Assembly: GCA_964434775.1 (NCBI GenBank) | Contig: CAYSWH010000046.1 | Location: 1-10,532 of the forward strand | Source: CAYSWH01 sp964434775 | Lineage (GTDB): Bacteria > Patescibacteriota > JACMRA01 | DNA length: 10,532 nucleotides | Direction of reading: 5' to 3' | In this document: in pieces, positions 1-6,974 of the stretch | Layout: each line of letters starts with the position of its first letter | Position numbering within the stretch: position 1 is the stretch's first letter | Program-made: the position numbers and the translations under genes | The notes under the pieces: model-generated | The model's input: the letters and a program-made list of their open reading frames with translations, nothing else | Told to the model about the DNA's origin: nothing | Database searches by the model: none

Positions 1-1
1 T

Positions 2-1606
2 GATGTGGTTAAAGCTCAAACCGAGTTTACTCCGGATAGAGGAATTAACGGAAATGGAGTACAACGGGTTAAAAGTGGCGATAGGTTTAAATATACTTTG
101 ACTATAACTAATAATGAAGAAAGCGAAAGATACTTTCAAATAAAAGATGTCCTAAATAAGCATCTGGAATATATTTCAGGGACTATTAATATTAATGGGA
201 GCACTGCTTCAGATTCATTGTTTTCCGAGAATAACGGCATAAATACTTTGGATTTAAGCTATCCAAACCCGACTGCCCCTCTACAAACATTTGAAGTGTC
301 TTTTGAAGTTGTGGTCAAAACAAACGGATTTAGCGGATCAGGGAGTGACTTTATACAATTCCAAGAACCCATTCTAAATTCAGCACTGATACTTTCTTGT
401 CAAAATTTTGCAGTTAATAACACTTGTTCCCCGGCTGTTAAAACAAATCAAGTAGAAGTTCGTTATGATTTTGATGTACAAACCAATGGCTTGGAACTTT
501 ACTATGATGCCGGTAACACACTTTCATACCCTGGAACAGGTCAAGATATCTTAGATTTAGTGACTACAGCTGACGGTAAACTTGGAGCCGGAAATTCTGT
601 GGAAGACGCTGACCCTGTATGGATTGGTAGTGAGGAAAAGTACTTTTCATTGGATGGAGTCAATGATTTTATTACTACCACCTTACCTTCAAATTTTTCT
701 CCTACAGACAGTTTAACTATGGAAGTTTGGTTTAGAAGAGCAGATAATTTGGATACCGAAGGTCAAGATTTAGAACAGAGATTAGTTTCCTTCTACGATG
801 CTTTGGGGATAAACAGGCTTTCGATGGGTATTCAAGGTCAGACTATTCAAGTACAAAAAAACGGAGGACTGCCGGAAACTTTAGATTCTAACTTTATCCC
901 AAATAACAAATGGCAACATGGTGCTTTAACATACAACTCAAGTACAGGAGAGGCTTATCTATACATTAATACTGCTAGGCATCCAAGTAATTCTCCAATA
1001 TTTTCAGAAATAATTAACTCCCCCGGAAATGCTCCTGTTAAGATAGGTAAATACAATTTAAGTAAATTCTTTGAAGGTGATATTGCAGTCATTAGAATCT
1101 ATAATAGAGGTCTTTCAGAAAACGAAATTGCGACAAACTTTGATACGGAAAAAGAAAGGTTTGGTTTTACAAATCAGTCGATAGTAGTGAACATGCCGGA
1201 GTATTTACCATTTTCTTCAGCAGAAGTATTAGGTACAGTTCAATGGCGTCAAAGTATTTTGGATAGCGTTTCATTCGTAGATAGAAGGCAAGTTTTTGTT
1301 CCATGGACTGCTACTATTGCAATTAGTGAAAATCTTACAAATACAAATGATTCAAATTATGAAATTTCAGCTAATAACTTAACTATGGACCCTCAAATTC
1401 AAAGAGTTCTAACCGGTTCAGGAATTTACAATCAAGAAGCTTTGGGCAACTCATTTAACGGTGAAAACCAACCACTAAGTCTCTTTGAAAATAGCCAAAA
1501 CAATGGTGGAGGTGAATTTCATTTAACCTCCGAGTTTATTTTGCAAGCACCTCCTTACACCAGATCGGGCGAATATCGAGGAGTTATTGTAGTCAGTGTT
1601 AGTTAA
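2..1606 (+). CDS. Secreted/surface LamG-domain (concanavalin A-like) protein, 5' partial
   Basis: The frame is open at the left edge (codon GAT at 2-4, no upstream stop), so the start and any signal peptide lie outside; the GTG at 5 is not a convincing start. Residues below count from that GTG. About 1-150 resemble a DUF11-like/isopeptide-type beta-sandwich repeat (SGDRFKYTLTITNN, then a VLNKHLEYISGT-like strand). About 155-380 are a LamG/jellyroll domain: NGLELYYDAGN opening, FSLDGVNDFITT, SLTMEVWFRR, NKWQHGALTY, GEAYLYIN, and the closing FEGDIAVIRIYNRGLSENEI typical of this fold. About 390-533 form a third beta-rich region ending GEYRGVIVVSVS, similar in style to WxL-like wall domains. No LPxTG motif or C-terminal membrane helix is present, so any anchor must lie upstream. 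Likely role: cell-surface adhesion or glycan binding. The LamG call is firm; the flanking domains are less certain. The gene converges on pyrG with a 29-base gap lacking a clear hairpin terminator. Confidence 0.85.
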   Translation, partial: DVVKAQTEFTPDRGINGNGVQRVKSGDRFKYTLTITNNEESERYFQIKDVLNKHLEYISGTININGSTASDSLFSENNGINTLDLSYPNPTAPLQTFEVSFEVVVKTNGFSGSGSDFIQFQEPILNSALILSCQNFAVNNTCSPAVKTNQVEVRYDFDVQTNGLELYYDAGNTLSYPGTGQDILDLVTTADGKLGAGNSVEDADPVWIGSEEKYFSLDGVNDFITTTLPSNFSPTDSLTMEVWFRRADNLDTEGQDLEQRLVSFYDALGINRLSMGIQGQTIQVQKNGGLPETLDSNFIPNNKWQHGALTYNSSTGEAYLYINTARHPSNSPIFSEIINSPGNAPVKIGKYNLSKFFEGDIAVIRIYNRGLSENEIATNFDTEKERFGFTNQSIVVNMPEYLPFSSAEVLGTVQWRQSILDSVSFVDRRQVFVPWTATIAISENLTNTNDSNYEISANNLTMDPQIQRVLTGSGIYNQEALGNSFNGENQPLSLFENSQNNGGGEFHLTSEFILQAPPYTRSGEYRGVIVVSVS

Positions 1607-1635
1607 ATAATTGATTTATAATAAGTTTTAAACAA

Positions 1636-3300
1636 TTAAGAACCTTTTTCAAGTGAATACTTAATAAGCCCGTCAAATAACGGGTGAGGTTTGCCAGGTC
1701 TAGAAAGAAATTCCGGATGACTCTGAGTACCAATAAAGTATGGGTGAGTTTTTTGATCTAGTTCAATGAGCTCTACCAAATAACTATCTCTGCCCATATT
1801 GTCTTTAAAATGATGTTTGCCGCTGATTTTCATCCCACCTTTTTCTAAAGCAGGGACATATTTACCCTGTACTTCCAATCTATGTCTATGCCTTTCTCTA
1901 ATTTCAGTCTGTTTGAATAATGAATGAGCTAGGGTATTTTCAGAAATTGTACAAGAATACCCGCCAAGTCTCATGGTACCTCCCTTTTGATGAATCTCAA
2001 GTTGTTCTGGAATCAAGTCAATTAGTGTGTCCAAGTCTTCAATCGCTGCTCTATCATCATACATTTCGCTAGTAACTGCCTTTTTGATTCCGCATACGCT
2101 TCTGGCAAATTCTACAACTGCCATTTGTAGACCCAGGCAAATTCCCAAATACGGAACTTTATTTTCTCTTGCATATTTAACGGCCAAAATTTTTCCTTCC
2201 ATACCTCTTTTTCCAAAACCTCCCGGAACAAGTATTCCTTCCATTTCTTTTAATAACTTCCAATTTTTGTTGGATTTACCGATAGGATCTTTTTCCAGCT
2301 CTTCAGAGTTAATAAAATAGGTTTCTACTTTGGCCTTATATTTAATGGCGGCAATTTTTAGTGATTCTAATACGCTTAGATAAGAATCATACAGCTTAAT
2401 ATATTTTGCGATTATACCTATTTTAACTGTTTTTTGCTTTTCGTTATTTCCGGGAAAATTGGTAAAGAATGAAGTTAATTCAGGATGCAAATCTTTTTCA
2501 AACAACTTTTCAATATTTGCTTCCAAATTTGAATTGTATAGGTAGCCAGGAACTTGGTAAATGCTCTTCATATCCGGTAAACCTATCACCCTTTCACTAG
2601 GAAGGTTACTAAAAAGGGCAATTTTACTGATTATACTGTCGTCAATATCTTTGTGTTTATATCTGTGGTACCTGGCAATTAGCATGTCCGGTTGGAGTCC
2701 GCTCCTAAGCAATTCTCTTAAAGATGTTTGCATGGGCTTGGTTTTGTATTCGCCGCTGCATTCTAAATAAGGCACATATCCTAAATGTACGTGAAGCACG
2801 TTTTCTTTATTTTCTTGCCTGAACTGCCTAAAACTTTCTAAAAAAATTTCACCTTCCATATCTCCCGTAGAGCCGCCTATTTCAATTAATCTTACGTCCA
2901 CATTTTCAATCTCACGTGTAAAAGATTCCTTTATGAAATTAGTTACGTGTGGAATTAGCTGTACATTTTTACCTAGGAAAATACCTTCCCTTTCCTGATC
3001 AAGAATTTTAGAATAAATTTTTCCGGCAGTAACCGAAGCAACAGAAGTTAAATTGATATCCAAAAATCGTTCATAGTGACCTAAGTCTAAATCAGTTTCA
3101 CTTCCGTCATCCAAAACATAGACTTCTCCATGTTCATATGGAGACATAGTACCGGGGTCTATGTTTAAATACGGATCAAACTTGATAACATCAACTTTAA
3201 GTCCCGCAGATTTGAGAATTAAACCAATCGAAGCGTTAGTTATACCTTTTCCCAGACCGGACACAACTCCGCCTGTTGTAAAAATATATTTAGTCTGCAT
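1636..3300 (-). CDS. pyrG: CTP synthase (glutamine-hydrolysing)
   Basis: Converts UTP, ATP and glutamine to CTP in the cytoplasm, the last step of pyrimidine nucleotide synthesis. The 554 residues match the usual family length of about 535-555. The N-terminal synthase domain begins with the P-loop-like GGVVSGLGKGI at 10-20 (K18), followed by the Mg/ATP residues D72 (SETDLDLGHYERF) and E140 (LIEIGGSTGD), all at E. coli numbering. The UTP site KTKPMQTS is at 186-193. The C-terminal class I glutamine amidotransferase domain (about 290-554) has the oxyanion strand PGGFGKRG, nucleophile C388 in GICLGLQ, and H528/E530 in GTQSHPEF. All catalytic residues are present. It is divergent in places: GGSTGD replaces the common GGTVGD, and ARYHRYKHKD replaces the usual CRSD-type segment near 209-218. 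The ATG at 3298-3300 lacks a good Shine-Dalgarno sequence. A perfect TTGACA on the minus strand (3335-3330) has no matching -10 at 17 bases, so the promoter is unresolved. Confidence 0.97.
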   Translation of the reverse strand: MQTKYIFTTGGVVSGLGKGITNASIGLILKSAGLKVDVIKFDPYLNIDPGTMSPYEHGEVYVLDDGSETDLDLGHYERFLDINLTSVASVTAGKIYSKILDQEREGIFLGKNVQLIPHVTNFIKESFTREIENVDVRLIEIGGSTGDMEGEIFLESFRQFRQENKENVLHVHLGYVPYLECSGEYKTKPMQTSLRELLRSGLQPDMLIARYHRYKHKDIDDSIISKIALFSNLPSERVIGLPDMKSIYQVPGYLYNSNLEANIEKLFEKDLHPELTSFFTNFPGNNEKQKTVKIGIIAKYIKLYDSYLSVLESLKIAAIKYKAKVETYFINSEELEKDPIGKSNKNWKLLKEMEGILVPGGFGKRGMEGKILAVKYARENKVPYLGICLGLQMAVVEFARSVCGIKKAVTSEMYDDRAAIEDLDTLIDLIPEQLEIHQKGGTMRLGGYSCTISENTLAHSLFKQTEIRERHRHRLEVQGKYVPALEKGGMKISGKHHFKDNMGRDSYLVELIELDQKTHPYFIGTQSHPEFLSRPGKPHPLFDGLIKYSLEKGS

Positions 3301-3360
3301 AAAACCAGTAGGCCTAATCTACGGCTTTTTGTCAAGATGTACTTAGTTTTACGGGCTTCA

Positions 3361-3377
3361 AAAAAGCTACGCTTTTT
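3361..3377 (-). terminator. AT-rich hairpin with T-run, possible terminator of the gatA-purE transcript
   Basis: AAAAAGC at 3361-3367 pairs perfectly with GCTTTTT at 3371-3377 around a 3-base loop. Read on the minus strand, the second arm runs directly into a run of six T. The stem is weak (two G-C pairs) and lies over 400 bases after the purE stop, so it may only trim read-through before pyrG. A chance origin in AT-rich DNA is possible. Confidence 0.3.
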
Positions 3378-3424
3378 ACTATAGACGATCCAAATACAGC
3401 CTATAACACTTGTCACATTGTAAA

Positions 3425-3490
3425 CCACCCCTTCATCCAGAATTTGCCACCCCGTCATCCTGAAAACTAAAACCACCCCGTCATCCTGAA
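3425..3490. repeat. Three direct copies of an 18-base half-element
   Basis: CCACCCCGTCATCCTGAA occurs exactly at 3447-3464 and 3473-3490. A diverged copy at 3425-3442 reads TTCATCCAG where the others read GTCATCCTG. Start-to-start spacings are 22 and 26 bases. The third copy forms the left end of the palindromic element at 3480-3541, so the first two look like orphan left halves. Confidence 0.8.
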
Positions 3491-3541
3491 TTTATTTCAG
3501 GATCTATCTTCGAAGGGATTCCGAAACGAGTTCGGAATGAC
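3480..3541. repeat. REP/MITE-like palindromic element with inverted ends and two internal hairpins
   Basis: The ends are near-perfect inverted copies: GTCATCCTGAA at 3480-3490 against TTCGGAATGAC at 3531-3541 (9 of 11 complementary). Each end also forms its own hairpin: ATCCTGAA 3483-3490 with TTCAGGAT 3496-3503 (loop of 5), and ATTCCGAA 3518-3525 with TTCGGAAT 3531-3538 (loop of 5). From memory, GTCATYCYGAA-type double hairpins occur as intergenic repeats in many bacterial groups, including rickettsial and candidate-phylum genomes; I could not verify this. It has no coding capacity, so any movement would depend on an enzyme encoded elsewhere. Confidence 0.75.
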
Positions 3542-3555
3542 AATTATTATTTCAT

Positions 3556-3615
3556 GATCTATATACTAAAGAGATGCCGAAATAAGTTCGTCGTGACAGC
3601 AAGTTCCAAATGACA
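3556..3615. repeat. Degenerate right-half copies of the palindromic element
   Basis: The stretch 3556-3598 (GATCTAT start, GTGACA end) aligns with the right half of the intact element at 3501-3542, but its hairpin is broken by three mismatches. A further 15-base right-end copy, AAGTTCCAAATGACA, sits at 3601-3615. With the intact end at 3528-3542 this makes three right ends in a row, mirroring the three left halves upstream. Confidence 0.65.
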
Positions 3616-3709
3616 AGTTAAATTTGCATCCTTAAGTTTGCATTTTGAATTGTTTCCCGTGCCTTCTTTCCTGTAATTTCAAAGTTAACCAATAACTCTT
3701 GTCAGGCAC

Positions 3710-3755
3710 TCCCCACCCCCTTTGGCCTCCGGCCATTTCCCCCGAGTGGGGAAAT
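3710..3755. repeat. GC-rich foldable element with two competing stems
   Basis: ATTTCCCC at 3735-3742 and GGGGAAAT at 3748-3755 form a perfect 8-base-pair stem with a 5-base loop. Just left of it, GGCC-TCC-GGCC (3724-3734) forms a short hairpin. GTGGGGA at 3746-3752 can instead pair with TCCCCAC at 3710-3716, enclosing the GGCC hairpin, so the two folds exclude each other. It begins about 40 bases after the purE stop on the transcribed strand and has no T-run, which argues against a classic terminator and for a repeat or a 3'-end stabiliser. Confidence 0.6.
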
Positions 3756-3794
3756 TACTTGTTAAATTTCGGTGGAAGACTTGCAGATTAGGAA

Positions 3795-4298
3795 TTATTT
3801 GAAAGTTTCAAAATCACCAACAACTTCAATGCTTTTTTGAACAGATTTTTTCAGGTCTTCTTTGTATTCGACTAGTTTAGAGGACACAATCGCGTCTGAG
3901 AGCCCTACGATTTGTGCAGCCAAAAGGGCTGCGTTTTTGGCGTTGTTTAGTGCTACGGTTGCTACCGGCACCCCTGTAGGCATTTGTAAGATCGAAAGGA
4001 TTGAATCCCAACCATCAAGAGAATTAGATGACTTTATCGGCACTCCGATAACCGGCAATGTTGTTATTGAAGCTATCATGCCGGGCAAATGTGCTGCACC
4101 GCCGGCTCCGGCAATTATTGTTTTCAAGCCTCTTTCTTTTGCAGACTTGGCGTATTCAAACATCCTTTCCGGTGTTCTGTGGGCTGATACCACAGTTATC
4201 TCATAATTGACTCCTAATTGCTTAAGAACTATCTCAGATTCTTTCATGATCTGATAATCCGATTGACTTCCCATGATTATTCCTACTTTTTTTGTCAT
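3795..4298 (-). CDS. purE: N5-carboxyaminoimidazole ribonucleotide mutase (class I PurE)
   Basis: Catalyses N5-CAIR to CAIR in de novo purine synthesis, working after PurK. The 167 residues match the usual 160-170. The signature residues are present: the phosphate-binding loop GSQSD at 10-14, SAHRTP at 38-43 with the catalytic His at 40, and the glycine-rich GAGGAAHLPGM at 64-74. The SAHRTP/GGAAHLPGM combination indicates the bacterial class I mutase rather than the class II carboxylase. The C-terminal helix (LVEYKEDLKKSV) is intact. The start lies 7 bases after the gatA stop, so translation is probably coupled; the only purine-rich stretch upstream (AGAAAG) lies inside the end of gatA and is poorly spaced. 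No purK or other purine gene is visible nearby, so the rest of the pathway must be elsewhere or missing. Confidence 0.96.
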   Translation of the reverse strand: MTKKVGIIMGSQSDYQIMKESEIVLKQLGVNYEITVVSAHRTPERMFEYAKSAKERGLKTIIAGAGGAAHLPGMIASITTLPVIGVPIKSSNSLDGWDSILSILQMPTGVPVATVALNNAKNAALLAAQIVGLSDAIVSSKLVEYKEDLKKSVQKSIEVVGDFETFK

Positions 4299-4305
4299 AT
4301 AAACA

Positions 4306-6000
4306 CTAATCTTTCTGTTTAACTAAAGCCTCAATTTCCATAGCTGTTTGGTATATCACATCTTCACTTAGCTCAGGTCCCATCAACTGACATCCGGTTG
4401 GTAAATGTTCCAGATCTACAGATGAATAAGACTCAAAGTCAAATGTTATATCCTCCAGAGTAACTTCAGAATCATCTGCATTTTGCTCTATGTGACACAT
4501 TTTTTTTAGTTTCCGGAGATCGATTTTTTCGGCATTGAATTCTTCGGATTTACTTAATATTTTTTCTTTAGTTCTTGCTCGCAATCCCAGTGGTACGTTA
4601 ATTGCCGGGATGTTAACTAAATTTGCAGCTAACACTAATGCATCGGAAAGATACATTTTAAGGGGATTGTCTGTTTTCTCTCCAAATTTAAAAGGGAATT
4701 CTACTGTGGTAGGAGTCAAAAGCAAATCTACTCTTTCAAAAACTTTGGAAAAATCTTTTGTGATGAGTTGTTTAACCTTTTCAGCCAAATCATACCTTTC
4801 CTCTTTGTTTTCTGCTGCAGAAGCAAATGTACCCAGCATGATTCTTCTTTTTGGTTCATTTCCAAGCCATTTTTCTCTGATTTCATAGTATGGTTTGTCC
4901 ATATCGGTTTCGCCTCTCCACCCGTATCTAACACCGTCATATCTTTGCAGGTTGGCTGCTGTTTCAACGGTCATGGTTGATTGATAAACTGCTAGCCCGT
5001 ATTTTGTTAGAGGTAATTCTACTTCGATGATGTCATGTCCGAGCTTTTTTATTTTAATTACTATATTCTGGATCATTTCTCTAATATCATCATCCAGACC
5101 CTCAGCAAAGTATTCTTTTGGTAATCCTATTTTTTTCGGTGAGCTGCTAAGAAGAAGTTTTTTCTTGTTTCTTTGTGTTTTCTTAGCTTCAATAATCTGA
5201 TGTAATTTAGGTTTAAGTTCGCCGCATTCCAAGGAGGTTTGATCTGAAGGATCCTTTCCGGAAATAACTGTAAGAACCAATAAATTATCAAGAACAGAAT
5301 TGGTTATCGGTCCTATTTGGTCCAGAGATGAAGAAAGGGCCATTAAGCCGTATCTGGAAACTAATCCGTAAGTAGGTTTAAGCCCTACTACATTACAAAA
5401 CGCAGAAGGCTGTCTAATAGAGCCACCTGTGTCTGAAGCTAGACTAAATACTGCTTGACCGGAAGCCACGTTGGCAGTTGGGCCTCCGGAGGATCCGCCC
5501 GGTACTCTTTCTATGTTATAAGGATTTTTGGTTGGACCGAAAGCCGAATTTTCAGTGCTGGAACCCACCGCCCATTCATCCAAATTTGATTGAGATATGA
5601 GAATTGCTCCGGCTTTTTCAAGTCTCAGGTAGACTGTAGCTGAGTAAGGGCAACGGAAATTCCAAAGAATCTTGGAGGCGGAAGCGGCTATTTGGCCTTC
5701 TACTAAAATATTGTCTTTAAGATTATAAGGGATACCAAACAGTGGATATTTTTGAAGCAACTCTTCAAACCAATCGTTATTTTTTGATTTGTTTTTTTCG
5801 AATTCAGCCAAAATATTATCGAGTTTATATCCTTGATTTTCTGCAGATTCCGGAGTGTGTCTTAGGATTGATTTTATATGTTTATCTAATTGTTTTGATC
5901 GATTAAGAAAAAATGCCACTACTTGTGAAGGAGCAGCTTTTTTCTCTCTGTATAGGCTATGAATTTCATTTATAGTAGGGTTTTTTGAAACAGAGAACAT
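4306..6000 (-). CDS. gatA: Glu-tRNA(Gln)/Asp-tRNA(Asn) amidotransferase subunit A with family-atypical insertion
   Basis: Amidase-signature subunit that hydrolyses glutamine and feeds ammonia to GatB for amidation of mischarged tRNA. With the chosen start the protein has 564 residues, against about 480-490 in most GatA. The catalytic triad is complete: K95 (YNLKDN), cis-Ser S170 (PGGSSGG) and nucleophile S194 (DTGGSIRQP). The extra length is concentrated near the C-terminus. Between PAINVPLGL and LPTGCQLMGPEL, which normally almost adjoin, there are about 58 charged residues (roughly 474-532, bases about 4405-4580). Smaller lysine-rich expansions precede LFGIPYNLKDN and IGLPKEYF. I chose the ATG at 6000 over an in-frame ATG at 6075 because homology begins just after 6000, AGGAAG lies 15 bases upstream, and a TATAAT falls inside the longer reading. 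gatB and gatC are not adjacent; purE follows directly. Confidence 0.95.
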   Translation of the reverse strand: MFSVSKNPTINEIHSLYREKKAAPSQVVAFFLNRSKQLDKHIKSILRHTPESAENQGYKLDNILAEFEKNKSKNNDWFEELLQKYPLFGIPYNLKDNILVEGQIAASASKILWNFRCPYSATVYLRLEKAGAILISQSNLDEWAVGSSTENSAFGPTKNPYNIERVPGGSSGGPTANVASGQAVFSLASDTGGSIRQPSAFCNVVGLKPTYGLVSRYGLMALSSSLDQIGPITNSVLDNLLVLTVISGKDPSDQTSLECGELKPKLHQIIEAKKTQRNKKKLLLSSSPKKIGLPKEYFAEGLDDDIREMIQNIVIKIKKLGHDIIEVELPLTKYGLAVYQSTMTVETAANLQRYDGVRYGWRGETDMDKPYYEIREKWLGNEPKRRIMLGTFASAAENKEERYDLAEKVKQLITKDFSKVFERVDLLLTPTTVEFPFKFGEKTDNPLKMYLSDALVLAANLVNIPAINVPLGLRARTKEKILSKSEEFNAEKIDLRKLKKMCHIEQNADDSEVTLEDITFDFESYSSVDLEHLPTGCQLMGPELSEDVIYQTAMEIEALVKQKD

Positions 6001-6015
6001 GCTTAATCTTAATTG

Positions 6016-6039
6016 CTTCCTAAAACACAGATTATTATA
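6016..6039 (-). promoter_or_regulatory. Possible -10 box and Shine-Dalgarno for gatA
   Basis: On the minus strand a perfect TATAAT occupies 6039-6034 and AGGAAG occupies 6021-6016, ending 15 bases before the ATG at 6000. A TTGACT lies only 12 bases upstream of the -10, too close for a standard -35. The -10 implies a leader of about 25 bases, consistent with the shorter gatA start. Confidence 0.35.
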
Positions 6040-6068
6040 GAAATCAATTAAAGTCAATAGAAAAGAGC

Positions 6069-6106
6069 TTGACATGTTTTTTTTAAGTAGCTTTACTATA
6101 ATAGTA
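6069..6106 (+). promoter_or_regulatory. Putative promoter of the Nudix gene with overlapping palindrome
   Basis: A perfect -35 TTGACA is at 6069-6074. The -10 is either TACTAT at 6094-6099 (spacing 19) or a perfect TATAAT at 6097-6102 (spacing 22). Both lie in the palindrome TACTATAATAGTA (6094-6106, 6-base arms around one A). Its other strand reads TATTAT, so it could act as a two-way -10 or as an operator between gatA and the Nudix gene. Spacing is not ideal for either choice. Confidence 0.45.
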
Positions 6107-6155
6107 GGTACCCTCTTTACCCTTTTTTATAAAGATTTAATCCGGCAACAAGATT

Positions 6156-6803
6156 ATGAATTTATCCCAATCTCAAGGAGGTGTAGGTTTTAATAACCTT
6201 AACTCCGAATTCCAACCCTTCACTTACTCCAGTCAGTTTTCCTTAAGGCATGTTTTTAGGGCAGGGGCAGTTGTCTGGTGCAAAAATAAAGGAAAAGACT
6301 ATTACGTGGTTTTTCGTTCCCATACCCGTCCAAATCGAGGAATACAAATTCCTGGCGGCAGGATAGAGAAACATGAAAATGTCGGTCATACCATACTAAG
6401 GGAAGTATATGAGGAAACCGGACTCAGATGTGATATTGTTTGTCCTTTGGGGTTCATCTATTTTCAAAATGAGAAAGACAATTATTCCAATATGCAAACT
6501 TATTTTATCATCAAGCCAATCTATCCTATAGATGTGCAAAACAAGTGGAAGTATACCGACAAAGACTCTACTAAACAAGAATTGGAATGTTGGTGTGTCC
6601 CGGTAGAAAAGCCTGCAGACTTTTTGGCATCGGGACAAAGTCAGGTAATCGATATGTTTAGAAAATGGTTAGAAGATCATAAAAAACCTCCAAGACAAAG
6701 CAACAGAAATGAAAATGACTTTTCCGGCGTTTCTCAAGGAAAGAACGAAACCTCTGATTCATTTAAATCAAAGAATGATAAAGATTTTATTATTGAGAGT
6801 TAA
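6156..6803 (+). CDS. Nudix hydrolase
   Basis: Hydrolyses a nucleoside diphosphate linked to another moiety; the substrate cannot be told from sequence. The 215-residue protein carries a perfect Nudix box at 68-90: G-x5-E-x7-REVYEETGL, preceded by the usual IQIPGG strand. The metal-binding glutamates E83, E86 and E87 are all present. The Nudix fold spans about 30-172, starting RHVFRAGAVVWCKN. The first 28 residues are Gln/Asn/Ser-rich, and the last 40 or so (KKPPRQSNRNEN to the end) are hydrophilic and probably disordered, both beyond the core fold. The ATG at 6156 has no Shine-Dalgarno. An AAGGAGGTG at 6175-6183 lies inside the gene with no start codon suitably placed after it, so 6156 remains the best start. 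It is transcribed divergently from gatA. Housekeeping clean-up of oxidised or signalling nucleotides is the default guess. Confidence 0.92.
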   Translation: MNLSQSQGGVGFNNLNSEFQPFTYSSQFSLRHVFRAGAVVWCKNKGKDYYVVFRSHTRPNRGIQIPGGRIEKHENVGHTILREVYEETGLRCDIVCPLGFIYFQNEKDNYSNMQTYFIIKPIYPIDVQNKWKYTDKDSTKQELECWCVPVEKPADFLASGQSQVIDMFRKWLEDHKKPPRQSNRNENDFSGVSQGKNETSDSFKSKNDKDFIIES

Positions 6804-6903
6804 AAATAGTAAATAGTATTTAGGGAATAATCTTTTTGATATTCATAAAATATGCCTGCAAGTAAGTCTTTTTAAGAAGGTAATAAGGCTGGAAAATTTA
6901 TTC
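6804..6903. other. AT-rich spacer after the Nudix gene
   Basis: About 100 bases with no convincing hairpin terminator and no reading frame. Only short T-runs and weak AT-only pairings are visible before the promoter that follows. Confidence 0.5.
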
Positions 6904-6932
6904 TTGACAAGGTCAAAAGCTTAACTCATAAT
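6904..6932 (+). promoter_or_regulatory. Sigma-70-type promoter for the lysine-rich membrane protein
   Basis: A perfect -35 TTGACA (6904-6909) and CATAAT (6927-6932, five of six matches) are separated by exactly 17 bases. This is the best promoter in the window. Transcription should begin near 6939, leaving a leader of about 35 bases without a Shine-Dalgarno. The -35 is part of a small inverted repeat, TTGAC-AAG-GTCAA (6904-6916), which could be an operator or chance. Confidence 0.7.
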
Positions 6933-6974
6933 AATACGAGTTTTAAATATATTTTGTTAAAAATTTAGTGTAAT

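Larger units (their letters stand above)
3301..3794. other. 494-base non-coding stretch rich in palindromic repeats
   Basis: Lies between purE and pyrG. I see no credible gene here: the one longer open frame, on the minus strand, has no protein character and runs through the repeats. The stretch contains, in order, an AT-rich hairpin (3361-3377), three direct half-repeats (3425-3490), an element with inverted ends (3480-3541), degenerate right-half copies (3556-3615) and a GC-rich foldable block (3710-3755). Its C/G-rich repeat text contrasts with the AT-rich coding sequence on both sides. It would be transcribed if purE transcription reads on toward pyrG, so it may serve as a 3' stabiliser or attenuator, or it may simply be a landing site for repeats. 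Confidence 0.8.

Noticed and set aside
3240..3476. Minus-strand open frame upstream of and overlapping pyrG
   Set aside because: It runs through the repeats and overlaps the pyrG start in another frame; the product has no domain-like features.
6175..6183. AAGGAGGTG as the true ribosome binding site of the Nudix gene
   Set aside because: No ATG, GTG or TTG follows in frame at usable spacing; it simply encodes part of a Gln-Gly-Gly-Val stretch.
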